In this document: piece after piece, positions 25,847 through 34,141 of the stretch | Layout: the number at the start of each line of letters is the position of its first letter | Position numbering within the stretch: the first letter of the stretch is position 1 | Assembly (NCBI GenBank): GCA_945905915.1 | Contig: CAMDQL010000002.1 | Coordinates: forward strand, 1 to 58,902 | Reading direction: 5' to 3' | Source: Flavobacterium psychrophilum | GTDB taxonomy: Bacteria > Bacteroidota > Bacteroidia > Flavobacteriales > Flavobacteriaceae | DNA: 58,902 nucleotides | Notes under the pieces: model-generated | What the model was told of the DNA's origin: nothing | The model's database searches: none | The model's input: the letters and a program-made list of their open reading frames with translations, nothing else | Translations under genes and position numbers: made by a program

Positions 25847-26860
25847 TTATTTTTTCAAGAACGAAATCAATCCACTGAAATACGTTTTTTGGTCGTCATA
25901 CATACACATGTGGCTTCCATTTTCGCAATATAAATAGGTGCCTTTAGGGGTAAGTTTTGCCATTTCTTCCATGTGTTTTGGATCCATAGTGTCGTGTTGT
26001 GCGCCAATAACTAGGGTAGGAATAGCGATGTCTTTTAACTGACCTTTTCTATCCCATTGTTCTAGTTTTCCTGCTACGCCAAATTCGCTTGGGCCTTGCA
26101 TCGTTACATATAGTGATTGATTCATTTTAGCAAACGAACGGTTTACTGGCTCTGGCCAGTTTTTTGCTGGAAAGCGTAAAATGTGTTTTTCATAGAAATT
26201 AGGAAGTAACAATTCCATGTATCTTGGATTAGCAAAATCTTTTGCGGCTTCAATCTTTTCAATTTCGGCTAACACGGCTGGGTTTATTTGCTTCGCTAAG
26301 ACTTCGTCGGCATATTTTCCATATTCTGGACAGCTTGACATCATGTTTGAAATGATGAGTCCTTTCATGTGTTTTTGGTATTTTAAACTGTATTCCATGG
26401 CTAAAATGCCGCCCCACGAATGACCTAGTAAATAGAAGTTGGTTTCGTCTAGTCCTAAGGCAATGCGCACTTGTTCTACTTCTTCTACATAACGTGCTAA
26501 ATCCCACATGGATTCGTCGTTTGGATTGTCGGAATTCCCACATCCTATTTGGTCGTAGTAGATGAATTCGATGCCTTCGGCTGGTAAGAAGTTTTCAAAA
26601 CATTCAAAGTATTCGTGTGTCGCTCCGGGTCCGCCGTTTAACAACAATACTTTAATTTTTGGGTTGTTACCAATGCGTTTCGTCCATACGTTGAACGTGC
26701 CTTTTGGCGTTGTAATCGGAATCATTTTAATACCTCCGTTTTGTATGGTATCATTACTCTGAGCAAAGTAGTCGTTTGCTGCGGGTGTGGCTTTTTGATT
26801 GCAACTTTGTAGGAGTAGAATGCCTACTAGTGCAAGACAAAGGTGAAGTGTTTTTTTCAT
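25847..26860 (-). CDS. Proline iminopeptidase-like alpha/beta-hydrolase lipoprotein
   Basis: This 337-residue protein has a lipobox LLQSC (Cys20), so it is probably an envelope lipoprotein. The alpha/beta-hydrolase domain shows the oxyanion segment LLLNGGPGATHEYF, YYDQIGCGNSD, and the nucleophile elbow GHSWGG (Ser148). A C-terminal acid in GAQHDTMDP and a His in ENGSHMCMYDD complete the triad. These segments match the prolyl aminopeptidase family, which removes N-terminal proline, but related hydrolases share them. It is a single gene between two repeat-rich gaps. Confidence 0.85.
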   Translation of the reverse strand: MKKTLHLCLALVGILLLQSCNQKATPAANDYFAQSNDTIQNGGIKMIPITTPKGTFNVWTKRIGNNPKIKVLLLNGGPGATHEYFECFENFLPAEGIEFIYYDQIGCGNSDNPNDESMWDLARYVEEVEQVRIALGLDETNFYLLGHSWGGILAMEYSLKYQKHMKGLIISNMMSSCPEYGKYADEVLAKQINPAVLAEIEKIEAAKDFANPRYMELLLPNFYEKHILRFPAKNWPEPVNRSFAKMNQSLYVTMQGPSEFGVAGKLEQWDRKGQLKDIAIPTLVIGAQHDTMDPKHMEEMAKLTPKGTYLYCENGSHMCMYDDQKTYFSGLISFLKK

Positions 26861-27011
26861 TTTGTTGTTTTTTTTGTTTAGACTAAGATAGGGATTTTTT
26901 TTAATTATCGGTTTTTTTGGGTGATGGGAGACGGGAGTGGGGAATGGGGACTTGGGAGTGGTCAGTGGTCAGTCTCAGTGGTCAGTGTAACGAAATATGA
27001 GTTAAGATTGT
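26861..27011. repeat. GGGAnn-to-GTGGTCA heptamer array
   Basis: Seven units in one 7-bp register run over 26923-26971, passing from GATGGGA and GACGGGA types to GTGGTCA. More GTGGTCA units follow out of register to about 26987. No gene is present. Confidence 0.75.
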
Positions 27012-27410
27012 TTACTCGACAATGACCCATTTTTTATCACTATTGAGGTGGAAGGAGCCCAGGTGTTCTCGGGAACATTCAAAGGGTGCGATTAATGATA
27101 AAAAGTTGATTCCGTCTGCTCCACGATAGAGGTGGTATATTTCACCAATAACGGGCTCAAAGGCGAATTTTGCACTGTACACTAATTCGTTGTATTCATA
27201 CTCTTTCATTAAGTTATCGTATTGAATCTTGAGTTCGTTGAACTTATTTTCAAATTCTTTATTAACACTTCTAATGCCTCTACTTTTAAAAGCTACAACA
27301 TCTTCAATTTGAATTACAGGAGCACCAACACTGGTGGCATAACTCATCAGGCTTGCGTTGTAACCTTCTGTTTCAGAATACACAACATTATCTGGTTTTT
27401 TAGATTCCAT
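27012..27410 (-). CDS. DUF2452 domain-containing protein
   Basis: This 132-residue protein starts at the ATG at 27410 (MESKKPDNVVYSETEGY), 4 bases after the TIGR03643 gene. The longer frame overlaps that gene and is rejected. The segments VVAFKSRGIRSVNKEFENKF, FEPVIGEIYHLYRG and FLSLIAPFEC are typical of the DUF2452 family, a cytosolic family of unknown function. The two genes form a small leftward operon. Confidence 0.85.
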   Translation of the reverse strand: MESKKPDNVVYSETEGYNASLMSYATSVGAPVIQIEDVVAFKSRGIRSVNKEFENKFNELKIQYDNLMKEYEYNELVYSAKFAFEPVIGEIYHLYRGADGINFLSLIAPFECSREHLGSFHLNSDKKWVIVE

Positions 27411-27414
27411 GAAC

Positions 27415-27720
27415 TTACCTTTTAGAAATTTTATTGTTGGTGATGGCTCGCTGTCTAGTACATTTGAATCGGTCGATATCGGCACTGCGTTTAGCGCTGT
27501 GTTTGGTTTTGCAATTCTCGACACGGGTGCGCCACAATTTATAACTGCTCCATTTAAGCTCTTTTTTCATCAGCGCTTTCACGTCGGCTTCTACTAAACC
27601 AAACTGGAAAGTAATGGCATCAAAAGGCGTTCGGTCTTCCCATGCCATCTCAATGATTCTATCGATTTGGATTTCGGTTAGGGGTTCGTTGGTATTGGGT
27701 GCGCTGATGATGGGCTTCAC
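27415..27720 (-). CDS. TIGR03643 family protein, probable GTG start
   Basis: This small protein has the family core LTEIQIDRIIEMAWEDRTPF followed by GLVEADVKALMKKELKWSSYKLWRTRV. The longest frame starts at a TTG at 27753 that overlaps a perfect -7 element (27758-27751), so it cannot be the start. The first usable codon is GTG at 27720, giving 101 residues. Helix-turn-helix character is possible in the core. Its function is unknown. Relatives are, to my recollection, often found near photolyase-family genes. A short linker leads directly into DUF2452. Confidence 0.75.
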   Translation of the reverse strand: MKPIISAPNTNEPLTEIQIDRIIEMAWEDRTPFDAITFQFGLVEADVKALMKKELKWSSYKLWRTRVENCKTKHSAKRSADIDRFKCTRQRAITNNKISKR

Positions 27721-27750
27721 TTTGTTTATTGTTTGTAATAAATAATTAAA

Positions 27751-27758
27751 CAAAAGTA
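27751..27758 (-). promoter_or_regulatory. -7 promoter element of TIGR03643-DUF2452
   Basis: The minus strand reads TACTTTTG, an exact TAnnTTTG match, 30 bp upstream of the GTG start. Confidence 0.55.
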
Positions 27759-27817
27759 CGTATAATTTTGGATAAAAAAAATTTTTTTGGTGATGGGGGT
27801 GGGAGTGGGGAGTGGTT

Positions 27818-27969
27818 AGTGGGGAGTTTGGAGATGAGAGTAGGGAGTTTAGACTATTATTCTTTTATGAACTTAAACTAACTTATATGACTTATGTGTT
27901 TAAAAATTGATTTTGAACAAGGAATGATGAACAAGGAATAACGAATATTGAAAGGGAAAAAGGATAATT
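27818..27969. repeat. 152-bp direct repeat, copy 1
   Basis: The segment is repeated 248 bp downstream at 28066-28217 with a single mismatch (A at 27875, G at 28123). It includes GGGAGnn heptamers, a unique AT-rich middle and GAACAAG-type heptamers. Confidence 0.95.
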
Positions 27970-28065
27970 ATTGATGGGTGATGAGAGTAGGAAGTTGGGA
28001 GTTGGGAGCTGGAAGTTGGGAGTGAAAAAAAAGTAAAAAGTAAAAAGTGTTCAGTCACAGTGGTC

Positions 28066-28217
28066 AGTGGGGAGTTTGGAGATGAGAGTAGGGAGTTTAG
28101 ACTATTATTCTTTTATGAACTTGAACTAACTTATATGACTTATGTGTTTAAAAATTGATTTTGAACAAGGAATGATGAACAAGGAATAACGAATATTGAA
28201 AGGGAAAAAGGATAATT
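28066..28217. repeat. 152-bp direct repeat, copy 2
   Basis: This is the second copy of 27818-27969. The spacer between the copies (27970-28065) is itself made of GGGAGnn, TAAAAAG and TCAGTnn heptamers. The whole stretch 27759-28326 has no gene. Confidence 0.95.
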
Positions 28218-28326
28218 GATAATGGGTAGTTGGTGCCAGTAATAGAAATTAAACAGTTGTTAAATATCTCATTTTCAATTCGTTTTTTGAGTATTTTTTT
28301 TATATTTAGGCATTAAAATAAATTAA

Positions 28327-29898
28327 ATGAACAATTACAATAGTAACATCACACCAAAGAAAGCAGATAAATATTTGATTAATGGGGAAATTAAAACTTG
28401 GAATGGAGCCTTTAATCAAGTGTATTCAACTATATCAACTACCGAAAAGTACGCGCCTACCTTCTTAGGTGAAGTTCCTGATTTAACTGAAAAGGAAGGA
28501 TTAGAAGCGGTTGAAGCAGCTAATAATGCTTTTGATAATGGTCAAGGAATTTGGCCTACTATGAAAGTTAGTGACAGAATAAAATGTGTAGAAAACTTTG
28601 CGCACCAAATGAAAGCAACTCGGACAGAGGTGGTGCACTATTTGATGTGGGAAATTGGAAAATCATTGCCCGACAGTGAAAAGGAATTTGACAGAACGGT
28701 TGATTATATTTTTGAAACGATTAAAAGTTATAAAGAATTAAATGCCAGAAACGCTCATTTTTCAAATGTTCAAGGTATTAATGCAATGATTCGCAGAAGT
28801 CCGCTAGGCGTAGTTTTATGTTTAGGTCCTTATAATTATCCATTAAATGAAACCTTTACCTTGCTTATTCCGGCACTTATTATGGGAAATACGGTGGTAT
28901 TCAAACCTGCAAAATTAGGAGTGTTACTTATTGAACCTTTACTAGAAATTTTTAATCAATCATTTCCAAAAGGAGTCATCAATATTGTTTTTGGTCGTGG
29001 AAGGGAATTAGCTGCACCAGTAATGAAATCTGGATTGGTTAGCGTATTATCATTAATAGGCAATAGTAAAGCTGCAGTGGCACTTCAAGATTTACATCCA
29101 AATAAAAATAGATTACGTTTAATTTTAGGTTTAGAAGCTAAAAATCCTGCTATTATTTTAGCGGATGCCAATATGGATTTAACAGTTTCAGAATGTATAT
29201 CGGGAAGTTTGTCATTCAATGGGCAACGCTGTACTGCTTTGAAATTAATTTATGTGCATGAAGCGGTAAAAGACGAATTTTTAGAAAAGTTCTGTGAGAA
29301 AGTCGACAATCTAGTTTATGGAAATCCGTGGGAAAAAGACGTGTTTTTAACGCCACTACCCGAAAAAGAAAAACCGCAATACATTAAAGAATTAATAGAC
29401 GATGCCTTGCAAAAAGGAGCTAAAATAATGAATGCCAAAGGAGGAGTCGTTACCGATAATTTTATTTATCCTGCCGTAATTTATCCTGTTGATGCTAGTA
29501 TGCGCTTGTTTCATGAAGAGCAATTTGGTCCCGTAGTGCCTATAATGGCATTTAAAGATACAGCCACACCTTTGCAAAACATGTCAGAATCTAATTATGG
29601 ACAACAAGTGAGTTTGTTTGGAAAAAACAGCGAAGTTATAGCGCCACTAATTGATGCCTTAATTAATTTGGTATGTAGAGTCAATTTAAATAGTTCGTGT
29701 CAGAGAGGTCCTGATGTATTTCCTTTTACTGGACGAAAAGATTCTGCAGTAGGAACTTTAAGTATTCATGATGCGTTGCGTTCTTTTTCGATACGAACAT
29801 TTGTAGCATCTAAAGACAATGCTTACAACAATGAAATTTTGCAAGAGTTATTGGATAGTAAAAAATGTAATTTTATCAACACCGACTATATTTTATAA
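28327..29898 (+). CDS. gapN: NADP-dependent glyceraldehyde-3-phosphate dehydrogenase (GapN-type ALDH)
   Basis: This 523-residue aldehyde dehydrogenase has the catalytic cysteine Cys302 in [10 protein letters not shown], the general base Glu270 in [10 protein letters not shown] and the oxyanion Asn170 in GPYNYPLNE. The NYPLNE and [10 protein letters not shown] forms match the non-phosphorylating GapN subgroup, which oxidises glyceraldehyde-3-phosphate to 3-phosphoglycerate with NADP. It is a monocistronic gene with a good terminator at 29913. Substrate assignment within the ALDH family is inferred from these motifs. Confidence 0.88.
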   Translation: MNNYNSNITPKKADKYLINGEIKTWNGAFNQVYSTISTTEKYAPTFLGEVPDLTEKEGLEAVEAANNAFDNGQGIWPTMKVSDRIKCVENFAHQMKATRTEVVHYLMWEIGKSLPDSEKEFDRTVDYIFETIKSYKELNARNAHFSNVQGINAMIRRSPLGVVLCLGPYNYPLNETFTLLIPALIMGNTVVFKPAKLGVLLIEPLLEIFNQSFPKGVINIVFGRGRELAAPVMKSGLVSVLSLIGNSKAAVALQDLHPNKNRLRLILGLEAKNPAIILADANMDLTVSECISGSLSFNGQRCTALKLIYVHEAVKDEFLEKFCEKVDNLVYGNPWEKDVFLTPLPEKEKPQYIKELIDDALQKGAKIMNAKGGVVTDNFIYPAVIYPVDASMRLFHEEQFGPVVPIMAFKDTATPLQNMSESNYGQQVSLFGKNSEVIAPLIDALINLVCRVNLNSSCQRGPDVFPFTGRKDSAVGTLSIHDALRSFSIRTFVASKDNAYNNEILQELLDSKKCNFINTDYIL

Positions 29899-29912
29899 AC
29901 AGTCTGAAACAC

Positions 29913-29948
29913 AAAAAACATGAGATTCTTTAACTCATGTTTTTTTTA
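29913..29948 (+). terminator. Terminator of gapN
   Basis: AACATGAG pairs with CTCATGTT around a nine-base loop (29925-29933), preceded by A residues and followed by seven T residues. Confidence 0.85.
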
Positions 29949-29987
29949 TGCTTACTACATAATGTATTTTAGAGAGCGATCTGAAGC

Positions 29988-30134
29988 TTATTTCTTCTTG
30001 ATCTCTTCCTTGATGTCTACTTTAGGATAATTTTCTTCCTTTTGCTTTTTACCTGAATAATAAATATTCCAAATGGTTAAATAAACATACGCAAGAAAAA
30101 TAACTCCACCTATGATAAAAAAGCCTATACTCAT
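29988..30134 (-). CDS. 48-residue membrane protein, second of a coupled pair
   Basis: The frame starts at the ATG at 30134 (MSIGFFIIGGVIFLAYVYLT) and overlaps the stop of the preceding small gene as ATGA. One membrane helix (about residues 4-25) is followed by a highly charged tail rich in Lys and Glu. It resembles in shape, not in recognised sequence, small subunits of membrane complexes. A gapN terminator faces it. Overlapping starts and sensible composition argue that it is real. No family is recognised. Confidence 0.65.
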   Translation of the reverse strand: MSIGFFIIGGVIFLAYVYLTIWNIYYSGKKQKEENYPKVDIKEEIKKK

Positions 30135-30301
30135 GTCGTTCTTCTTTGACGGATTGCTATTGCGAATAATAAAATGGTTCCTGGCCAGTGTGCAGAATAC
30201 AAGGCTTCATCATAATTTCCGAATAAAGCCAATGAAATTGAATACAACATACAAATGAAGGCTAGAATAATGGGATACCATTTCAAAATAAATAATTTCA
30301 T
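30131..30301 (-). CDS. 56-residue membrane protein, first of a coupled pair
   Basis: The frame starts at the ATG at 30301 (MKLFILKWYPIILAFICMLY) and ends in TGA at 30133-30131, overlapping the next start by four bases. Two hydrophobic segments (about 3-25 and 39-50) are joined by a loop with FGNYDEALYSAHWPG, and the tail is basic (RQRRTT). It has no family that I recognise. With the following 48-residue gene it forms a two-gene leftward unit. Confidence 0.65.
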   Translation of the reverse strand: MKLFILKWYPIILAFICMLYSISLALFGNYDEALYSAHWPGTILLFAIAIRQRRTT

Positions 30302-30580
30302 ACTTTTTTTATTAATTAATTTTTTAATAATAGCATAAAACTACTAAAATTATTTTAAATATTCAAAGAATACCCAAAAAGTTTACATAATTTTAATTTT
30401 CAATTCATACAATGGAAGAACATTTAAGCTTTAAAACAATCAAATAGGTACCAAATTTTACGTCTTTTTTAACCCGTGCAAAATTCTAGGCTTTTCGATA
30501 CGCTTCGCCACTTGAAATAACGAAGGAGGCGAAAATCAAAAATGGAACGGTTTTTGTAAATTTAATTAAAACAAATTGAT
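30302..30580. other. Intergenic region before the septoil-knot gene
   Basis: About 280 bp with no gene. It contains a GC-richer patch, TTTTCGATACGCTTCGCCAC (about 30494-30513), like the CTTCGCTCCGTTCGG words at 16.7 kb, and then AACGAAGGAGGCGAAAATC. TTTTTG at 30551-30556 and TAAATTTA at 30557-30564 could be part of a promoter for the next gene, but the spacing is poor. Confidence 0.4.
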
Positions 30581-30913
30581 ATGAAATATATTTTAATTAT
30601 TGCGTTTGTATTTGTAAGTAGCTTTGCAAATGCTCAAAAAGTGTTTAGTACGCAATATAGTAACCAAGCAGAAATTAAAGTCTTTGTGGTGAAATATGAA
30701 AACCAAGCAGACTTAAAAGTCTTTAAGGTGAAGTATGAAAACCAAGTGGGTGAGAATAACGGTAAGTGGTTTTTTTCTACATATGAAAACCAGGCGAAAA
30801 AGAAAATTTATTTTGTGGATTACGAAAATCAAGCGGATTTGAAAATTTTCTTTGTAGCGTATGAAAATCAAGCAGGATGGAGAAACAATGAAAAGAAGTA
30901 TTTGATGTATTAG
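30581..30913 (+). CDS. DUF6150 / 7(1) septoil knot-type repeat protein
   Basis: This 110-residue exported protein has a signal peptide (MKYILIIAFVFVSSFANA) and then six short repeats of about 13 residues on the pattern K-hydrophobic-F-x-x-x-Y-E-N-Q-A (YSNQAE, YENQAD, YENQVG, YENQAK, YENQAD, YENQAG). This matches the DUF6150 family, predicted to form a seven-crossing knotted fold. The third repeat has a three-residue insertion (GENNGK). Location is periplasm or outside. The function is unknown. Confidence 0.85.
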   Translation: MKYILIIAFVFVSSFANAQKVFSTQYSNQAEIKVFVVKYENQADLKVFKVKYENQVGENNGKWFFSTYENQAKKKIYFVDYENQADLKIFFVAYENQAGWRNNEKKYLMY

Positions 30914-30920
30914 AGGTTTA

Positions 30921-30978
30921 GATAATTGATTAAATTGATGATGGATAATTGATGATGGATAATGGATAATTGATTAAT
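30921..30978. repeat. GATAATT / GATGATG heptamer array
   Basis: Units GATAATT, GATGATG and GATAATG repeat with a 7-bp period, except for one 9-bp unit, between the septoil-knot gene and the end of the bestrophin gene. Confidence 0.7.
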
Positions 30979-30983
30979 AGAAA

Positions 30984-31847
30984 TTATAAAATTTCTTCGA
31001 CGTGTTTTTTAATGTTTGAAGCTATTTTTGTCATGGGTAGGTCGTTTGCATCACCTCCGAATGGATCTTCAATTTCTTCGGCAATGAGTTCTAAACTGGC
31101 TAAAACATAGAAAATAAAAATAACCACCGGAATTACATAATAGCCTAAGCTGAATACAAATCCAAACGGTAAAGTCATCACGAAAAAGAAAATGAATTTT
31201 TTAATAAATGAGCTATACGAGTAGGGTATAGGTGTATTTTTAATTCGTTCGCAAGCACCACATATATCGGTAAACGATTGTAATTCGGCATTGATGAGAT
31301 AACACTGATCGCCTGTAATTTTTCCTGATTTATACAAATCATTTACTTTTTGAAATAACATTTTTGCCACTTGGTTCGGACGATGTTTATGATGATCTAT
31401 TTCTAAATCAAGTCCTTCAAACAGCATTTGGCTTACTTCTTCATTGAGTAAATGTTTTGAAAGTACGGAAGAATAAGCCGGAATAACTTTTCTGAAATAA
31501 GTTCTGTCGTTTTCCTCTTTTAAATAAGTTGATAGTTTGAGCGCTAAGTTGCGGCTGTTGTTTACTAATCCTCCCCATAGTTTACGACCTTCCCACCAAC
31601 GATCGTAGGCAGTGTTAGTACGATAAGCTAAAAGCAACGACAATACGAAACCTACAGTAGTATGCATTAGCGTCAGGTTTTTGACGTGGCTGTTTTCTGA
31701 TAAGTTCCAATATTCAAGTTCTAGATAGGCGATTCCTCCAGAGTAAATCCCTATGAAAATCATCATTGGTATTAATTGACGGAAAGTGTCCGATTTATGG
31801 AATCGAAAAATAAAGGTAATCCAGTCTTTAGGGTTGTATTGTATCAT
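30984..31847 (-). CDS. Bestrophin-family chloride channel protein
   Basis: This 287-residue membrane protein of the bestrophin/UPF0187 family probably forms a pentameric anion channel. Family segments are AYRTNTAYDRWWEGRKLWGG near residue 74, the conserved CERIKNTPIPYSYS near residue 199, and EEIEDPFGGDANDLPM near residue 257, the acidic cluster that binds calcium in eukaryotic members. It lies 21 bp downstream of recG on the same strand, so it may be cotranscribed. Confidence 0.93.
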   Translation of the reverse strand: MIQYNPKDWITFIFRFHKSDTFRQLIPMMIFIGIYSGGIAYLELEYWNLSENSHVKNLTLMHTTVGFVLSLLLAYRTNTAYDRWWEGRKLWGGLVNNSRNLALKLSTYLKEENDRTYFRKVIPAYSSVLSKHLLNEEVSQMLFEGLDLEIDHHKHRPNQVAKMLFQKVNDLYKSGKITGDQCYLINAELQSFTDICGACERIKNTPIPYSYSSFIKKFIFFFVMTLPFGFVFSLGYYVIPVVIFIFYVLASLELIAEEIEDPFGGDANDLPMTKIASNIKKHVEEIL

Positions 31848-31868
31848 TTTGTTTGTTTTTTTATTGTT

Positions 31869-34001
31869 TTAGCTGATATAATTCCAAATGGTTTTCTTTT
31901 TACTGATTTCAATAAATGCATCTCTTAATTTGCTGTGTTCTGGTTTTTCCATTGGGGCATCGTCTTTTAATAATTTTATAGCATGATGTCTTGCCAATTG
32001 TAAGATGTCTTTGTCTTTGACTAAATCGGCAATTTGTAAATTTAATACACCACTTTGTTGTTTTCCCATAATATCGCCAGGTCCGCGCAATTTTAAATCG
32101 ACTTCCGATATTTCAAAGCCGTCATTGGTGCGCACCATGGTTTCCATTCTAATTTTGGTATCGTTGCTGAGTTTGTGACTCGTCATTAAAATGCAATAAC
32201 TTTGTTCGGCACCACGTCCTACACGACCGCGTAACTGATGTAATTGAGATAACCCGAAGCGTTCGGCACTTTCAATGACCATAACGGAAGCATTGGGTAT
32301 GTTTACACCTACTTCAATAACCGTTGTGGCAACCATAATGTTTGTTTTACCAGCTGCAAATCGACGCATTTCTTCGTCTTTATCGGCAGGTTTCATTTTC
32401 CCGTGTAAGATGGAAATAGAATACTGAGGTAAAGGAAAATCGCGAGAAATACTTTCGTATCCGTCCATTAAATCTTTGTAATCCATTTTTTCTGATTCTT
32501 GAATTAACGGATATACAATGTAGATTTGGCGACCTTTTGCAATTTCGTCTTTAATGAATTTCCACACTTGTAGTCGATTGGAATCGAAGCGATGAACGGT
32601 TTGAATGGGTTTTCTACCAGGTGGTAATTCATCTATCACTGAAATATCAAGGTCACCATATAAACTCATGGCTAAGGTTCGAGGTATAGGTGTTGCGGTC
32701 ATTACCAAGACGTGTGGTGGGATAATAGCCCCTTCAACCGCCCCAGAAGGTAAACCGCTTTTCTTCCACAACTTACTTCTTTGTTCGACACCAAAACGAT
32801 GTTGCTCGTCTATGACGGCTAAGCCTAACTTATGGAATTGCACTTTATCTTCCAACAAAGCGTGTGTTCCGATGATGATATCTAATGTGCCGTTTTCTAA
32901 TTCTTCGTAAATAATTCTTCGTTGTGTAATTTTCGTTGAACCGGTTAAAATTCGAATATTGATGTTTAAATCTTTAGCTAATTCAGAAATACCGTTAAAA
33001 TGTTGGTTGGCTAAAATTTCAGTGGGTGCCATTAAGCAACTTTGAAAGCCATTGTCTTTTGCTAAAAGCATACACATTAAAGCTACTATAGTTTTCCCGG
33101 AACCTACATCGCCTTGCAGTAATCGGTTCATTTGGGCATTGCTTCCTAAATCGTTTCTAATTTCTTTCAGCACACGTTTTTGCGCATTAGTTAACTCAAA
33201 TGGCAAATGATTGGTATAAAAATCAGTAAAGTTATCGCCTACTTTTTCAAACGGCATTCCTTTGATTTTATGTTTGCGAATGAGATTCTTAGTAATGAGT
33301 TGCAATTGAATGAAAAACAATTCTTCAAACTTCAATCTAAATTGTGCTTTTGCTAATAGGTCCTGACTTTTAGGAAAATGAATATTGAATAAAGCCGCAT
33401 TTTTTGGAATTAACTTTAATTCGTCTAAAAGATAGTTCGGTAAGTTTTCAGAAAACAAAGCTTGCGTTTCCACAAACAATTGTTGCATCATTTTATTGAT
33501 AACTTTATTTGAAACACCTTTATTGGTTAACTTTTCGGTACTGGAATACACGGGTTGCATGGCAGAACGAAGACTTGCTTTATGTTCGTCTAACAGTTCC
33601 ATTTCGGGATGCGCCATGTTGTATGTAGCTCCAAATTGCGTTACTTTTCCAAAAATCACATACGGAACATTGATTTTAATGCTTTCGCGAATCCATTTTT
33701 GACCTTGAAACCATACGAGTTCCATTTGCCCTGTATCATCTATGAATGTGGCGACTAATCGCGAACGACCTTTACCTTGCTCAACTGTTTTGATGTTGAT
33801 GATTTTACCCACAATTTGCACTTCCGAATTACTGTTTTGGAGTTCGTTTATCTTGTAGTAGCGGGTTCTGTCGATATAACGATTAGGGAATAAATTCAAT
33901 AAATTGGCATACTTATGAATGCCTAACTCTTTACGCAACAGATCACCACGTTGGGGGCCAACGCCTTTGAGGTATTCTATGGGAGTTTCGAGTAGGCTCA
34001 T
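31869..34001 (-). CDS. recG: ATP-dependent DNA helicase RecG
   Basis: This 710-residue helicase remodels stalled forks and Holliday junctions. It has an N-terminal wedge/OB domain (about 1-230), Walker A GDVGSGKT (297-304), the DEAH-type box as VIDEQHRFGVEQR, and the motif VATTVIEVGVNIPNASVMVIE typical of RecG and Mfd. Its 5' untranslated leader is a nine-unit heptamer array (34002-34064), just downstream of a TATCTTCG -7-like element on the minus strand. Confidence 0.97.
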   Translation of the reverse strand: MSLLETPIEYLKGVGPQRGDLLRKELGIHKYANLLNLFPNRYIDRTRYYKINELQNSNSEVQIVGKIINIKTVEQGKGRSRLVATFIDDTGQMELVWFQGQKWIRESIKINVPYVIFGKVTQFGATYNMAHPEMELLDEHKASLRSAMQPVYSSTEKLTNKGVSNKVINKMMQQLFVETQALFSENLPNYLLDELKLIPKNAALFNIHFPKSQDLLAKAQFRLKFEELFFIQLQLITKNLIRKHKIKGMPFEKVGDNFTDFYTNHLPFELTNAQKRVLKEIRNDLGSNAQMNRLLQGDVGSGKTIVALMCMLLAKDNGFQSCLMAPTEILANQHFNGISELAKDLNINIRILTGSTKITQRRIIYEELENGTLDIIIGTHALLEDKVQFHKLGLAVIDEQHRFGVEQRSKLWKKSGLPSGAVEGAIIPPHVLVMTATPIPRTLAMSLYGDLDISVIDELPPGRKPIQTVHRFDSNRLQVWKFIKDEIAKGRQIYIVYPLIQESEKMDYKDLMDGYESISRDFPLPQYSISILHGKMKPADKDEEMRRFAAGKTNIMVATTVIEVGVNIPNASVMVIESAERFGLSQLHQLRGRVGRGAEQSYCILMTSHKLSNDTKIRMETMVRTNDGFEISEVDLKLRGPGDIMGKQQSGVLNLQIADLVKDKDILQLARHHAIKLLKDDAPMEKPEHSKLRDAFIEISKKKTIWNYIS

Positions 34002-34064
34002 GTTCAGTGTTCAGTAATCAGTATTCAGTCTATGCTCTATTTTCTTTATTCTATTTTCTCAATT
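34002..34064. repeat. Nine-unit heptamer array that switches unit family, recG leader
   Basis: In one unbroken 7-bp register the units are two GTTCAGT, AATCAGT and ATTCAGT, and then, without a break, CTATGCT, CTATTTT, CTTTATT, CTATTTT and CTCAATT. The array abuts the recG start codon. Confidence 0.85.
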
Positions 34065-34066
34065 AG

Positions 34067-34074
34067 CGAAGATA
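34067..34074 (-). promoter_or_regulatory. Likely -7 element of recG
   Basis: The minus strand reads TATCTTCG, one base from TAnnTTTG. Transcription from here would pass through the heptamer array as the recG leader. Confidence 0.4.
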
Positions 34075-34141
34075 CTAGATAATTTGTTAATTTAGAAACG
34101 CAAAAAAATGAAAATGGTTATATTCGTACCAAATTAAATCC

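Noticed and set aside
27721..27753. TTG start for the TIGR03643 protein
   Set aside because: The codon overlaps the -7 element at 27751-27758; GTG at 27720 is the first start on the transcript.
22831..28255. CRISPR-like arrays in the repeat-rich gaps
   Set aside because: The repeats are contiguous 7-bp units without spacers of even length, and no cas gene is near.
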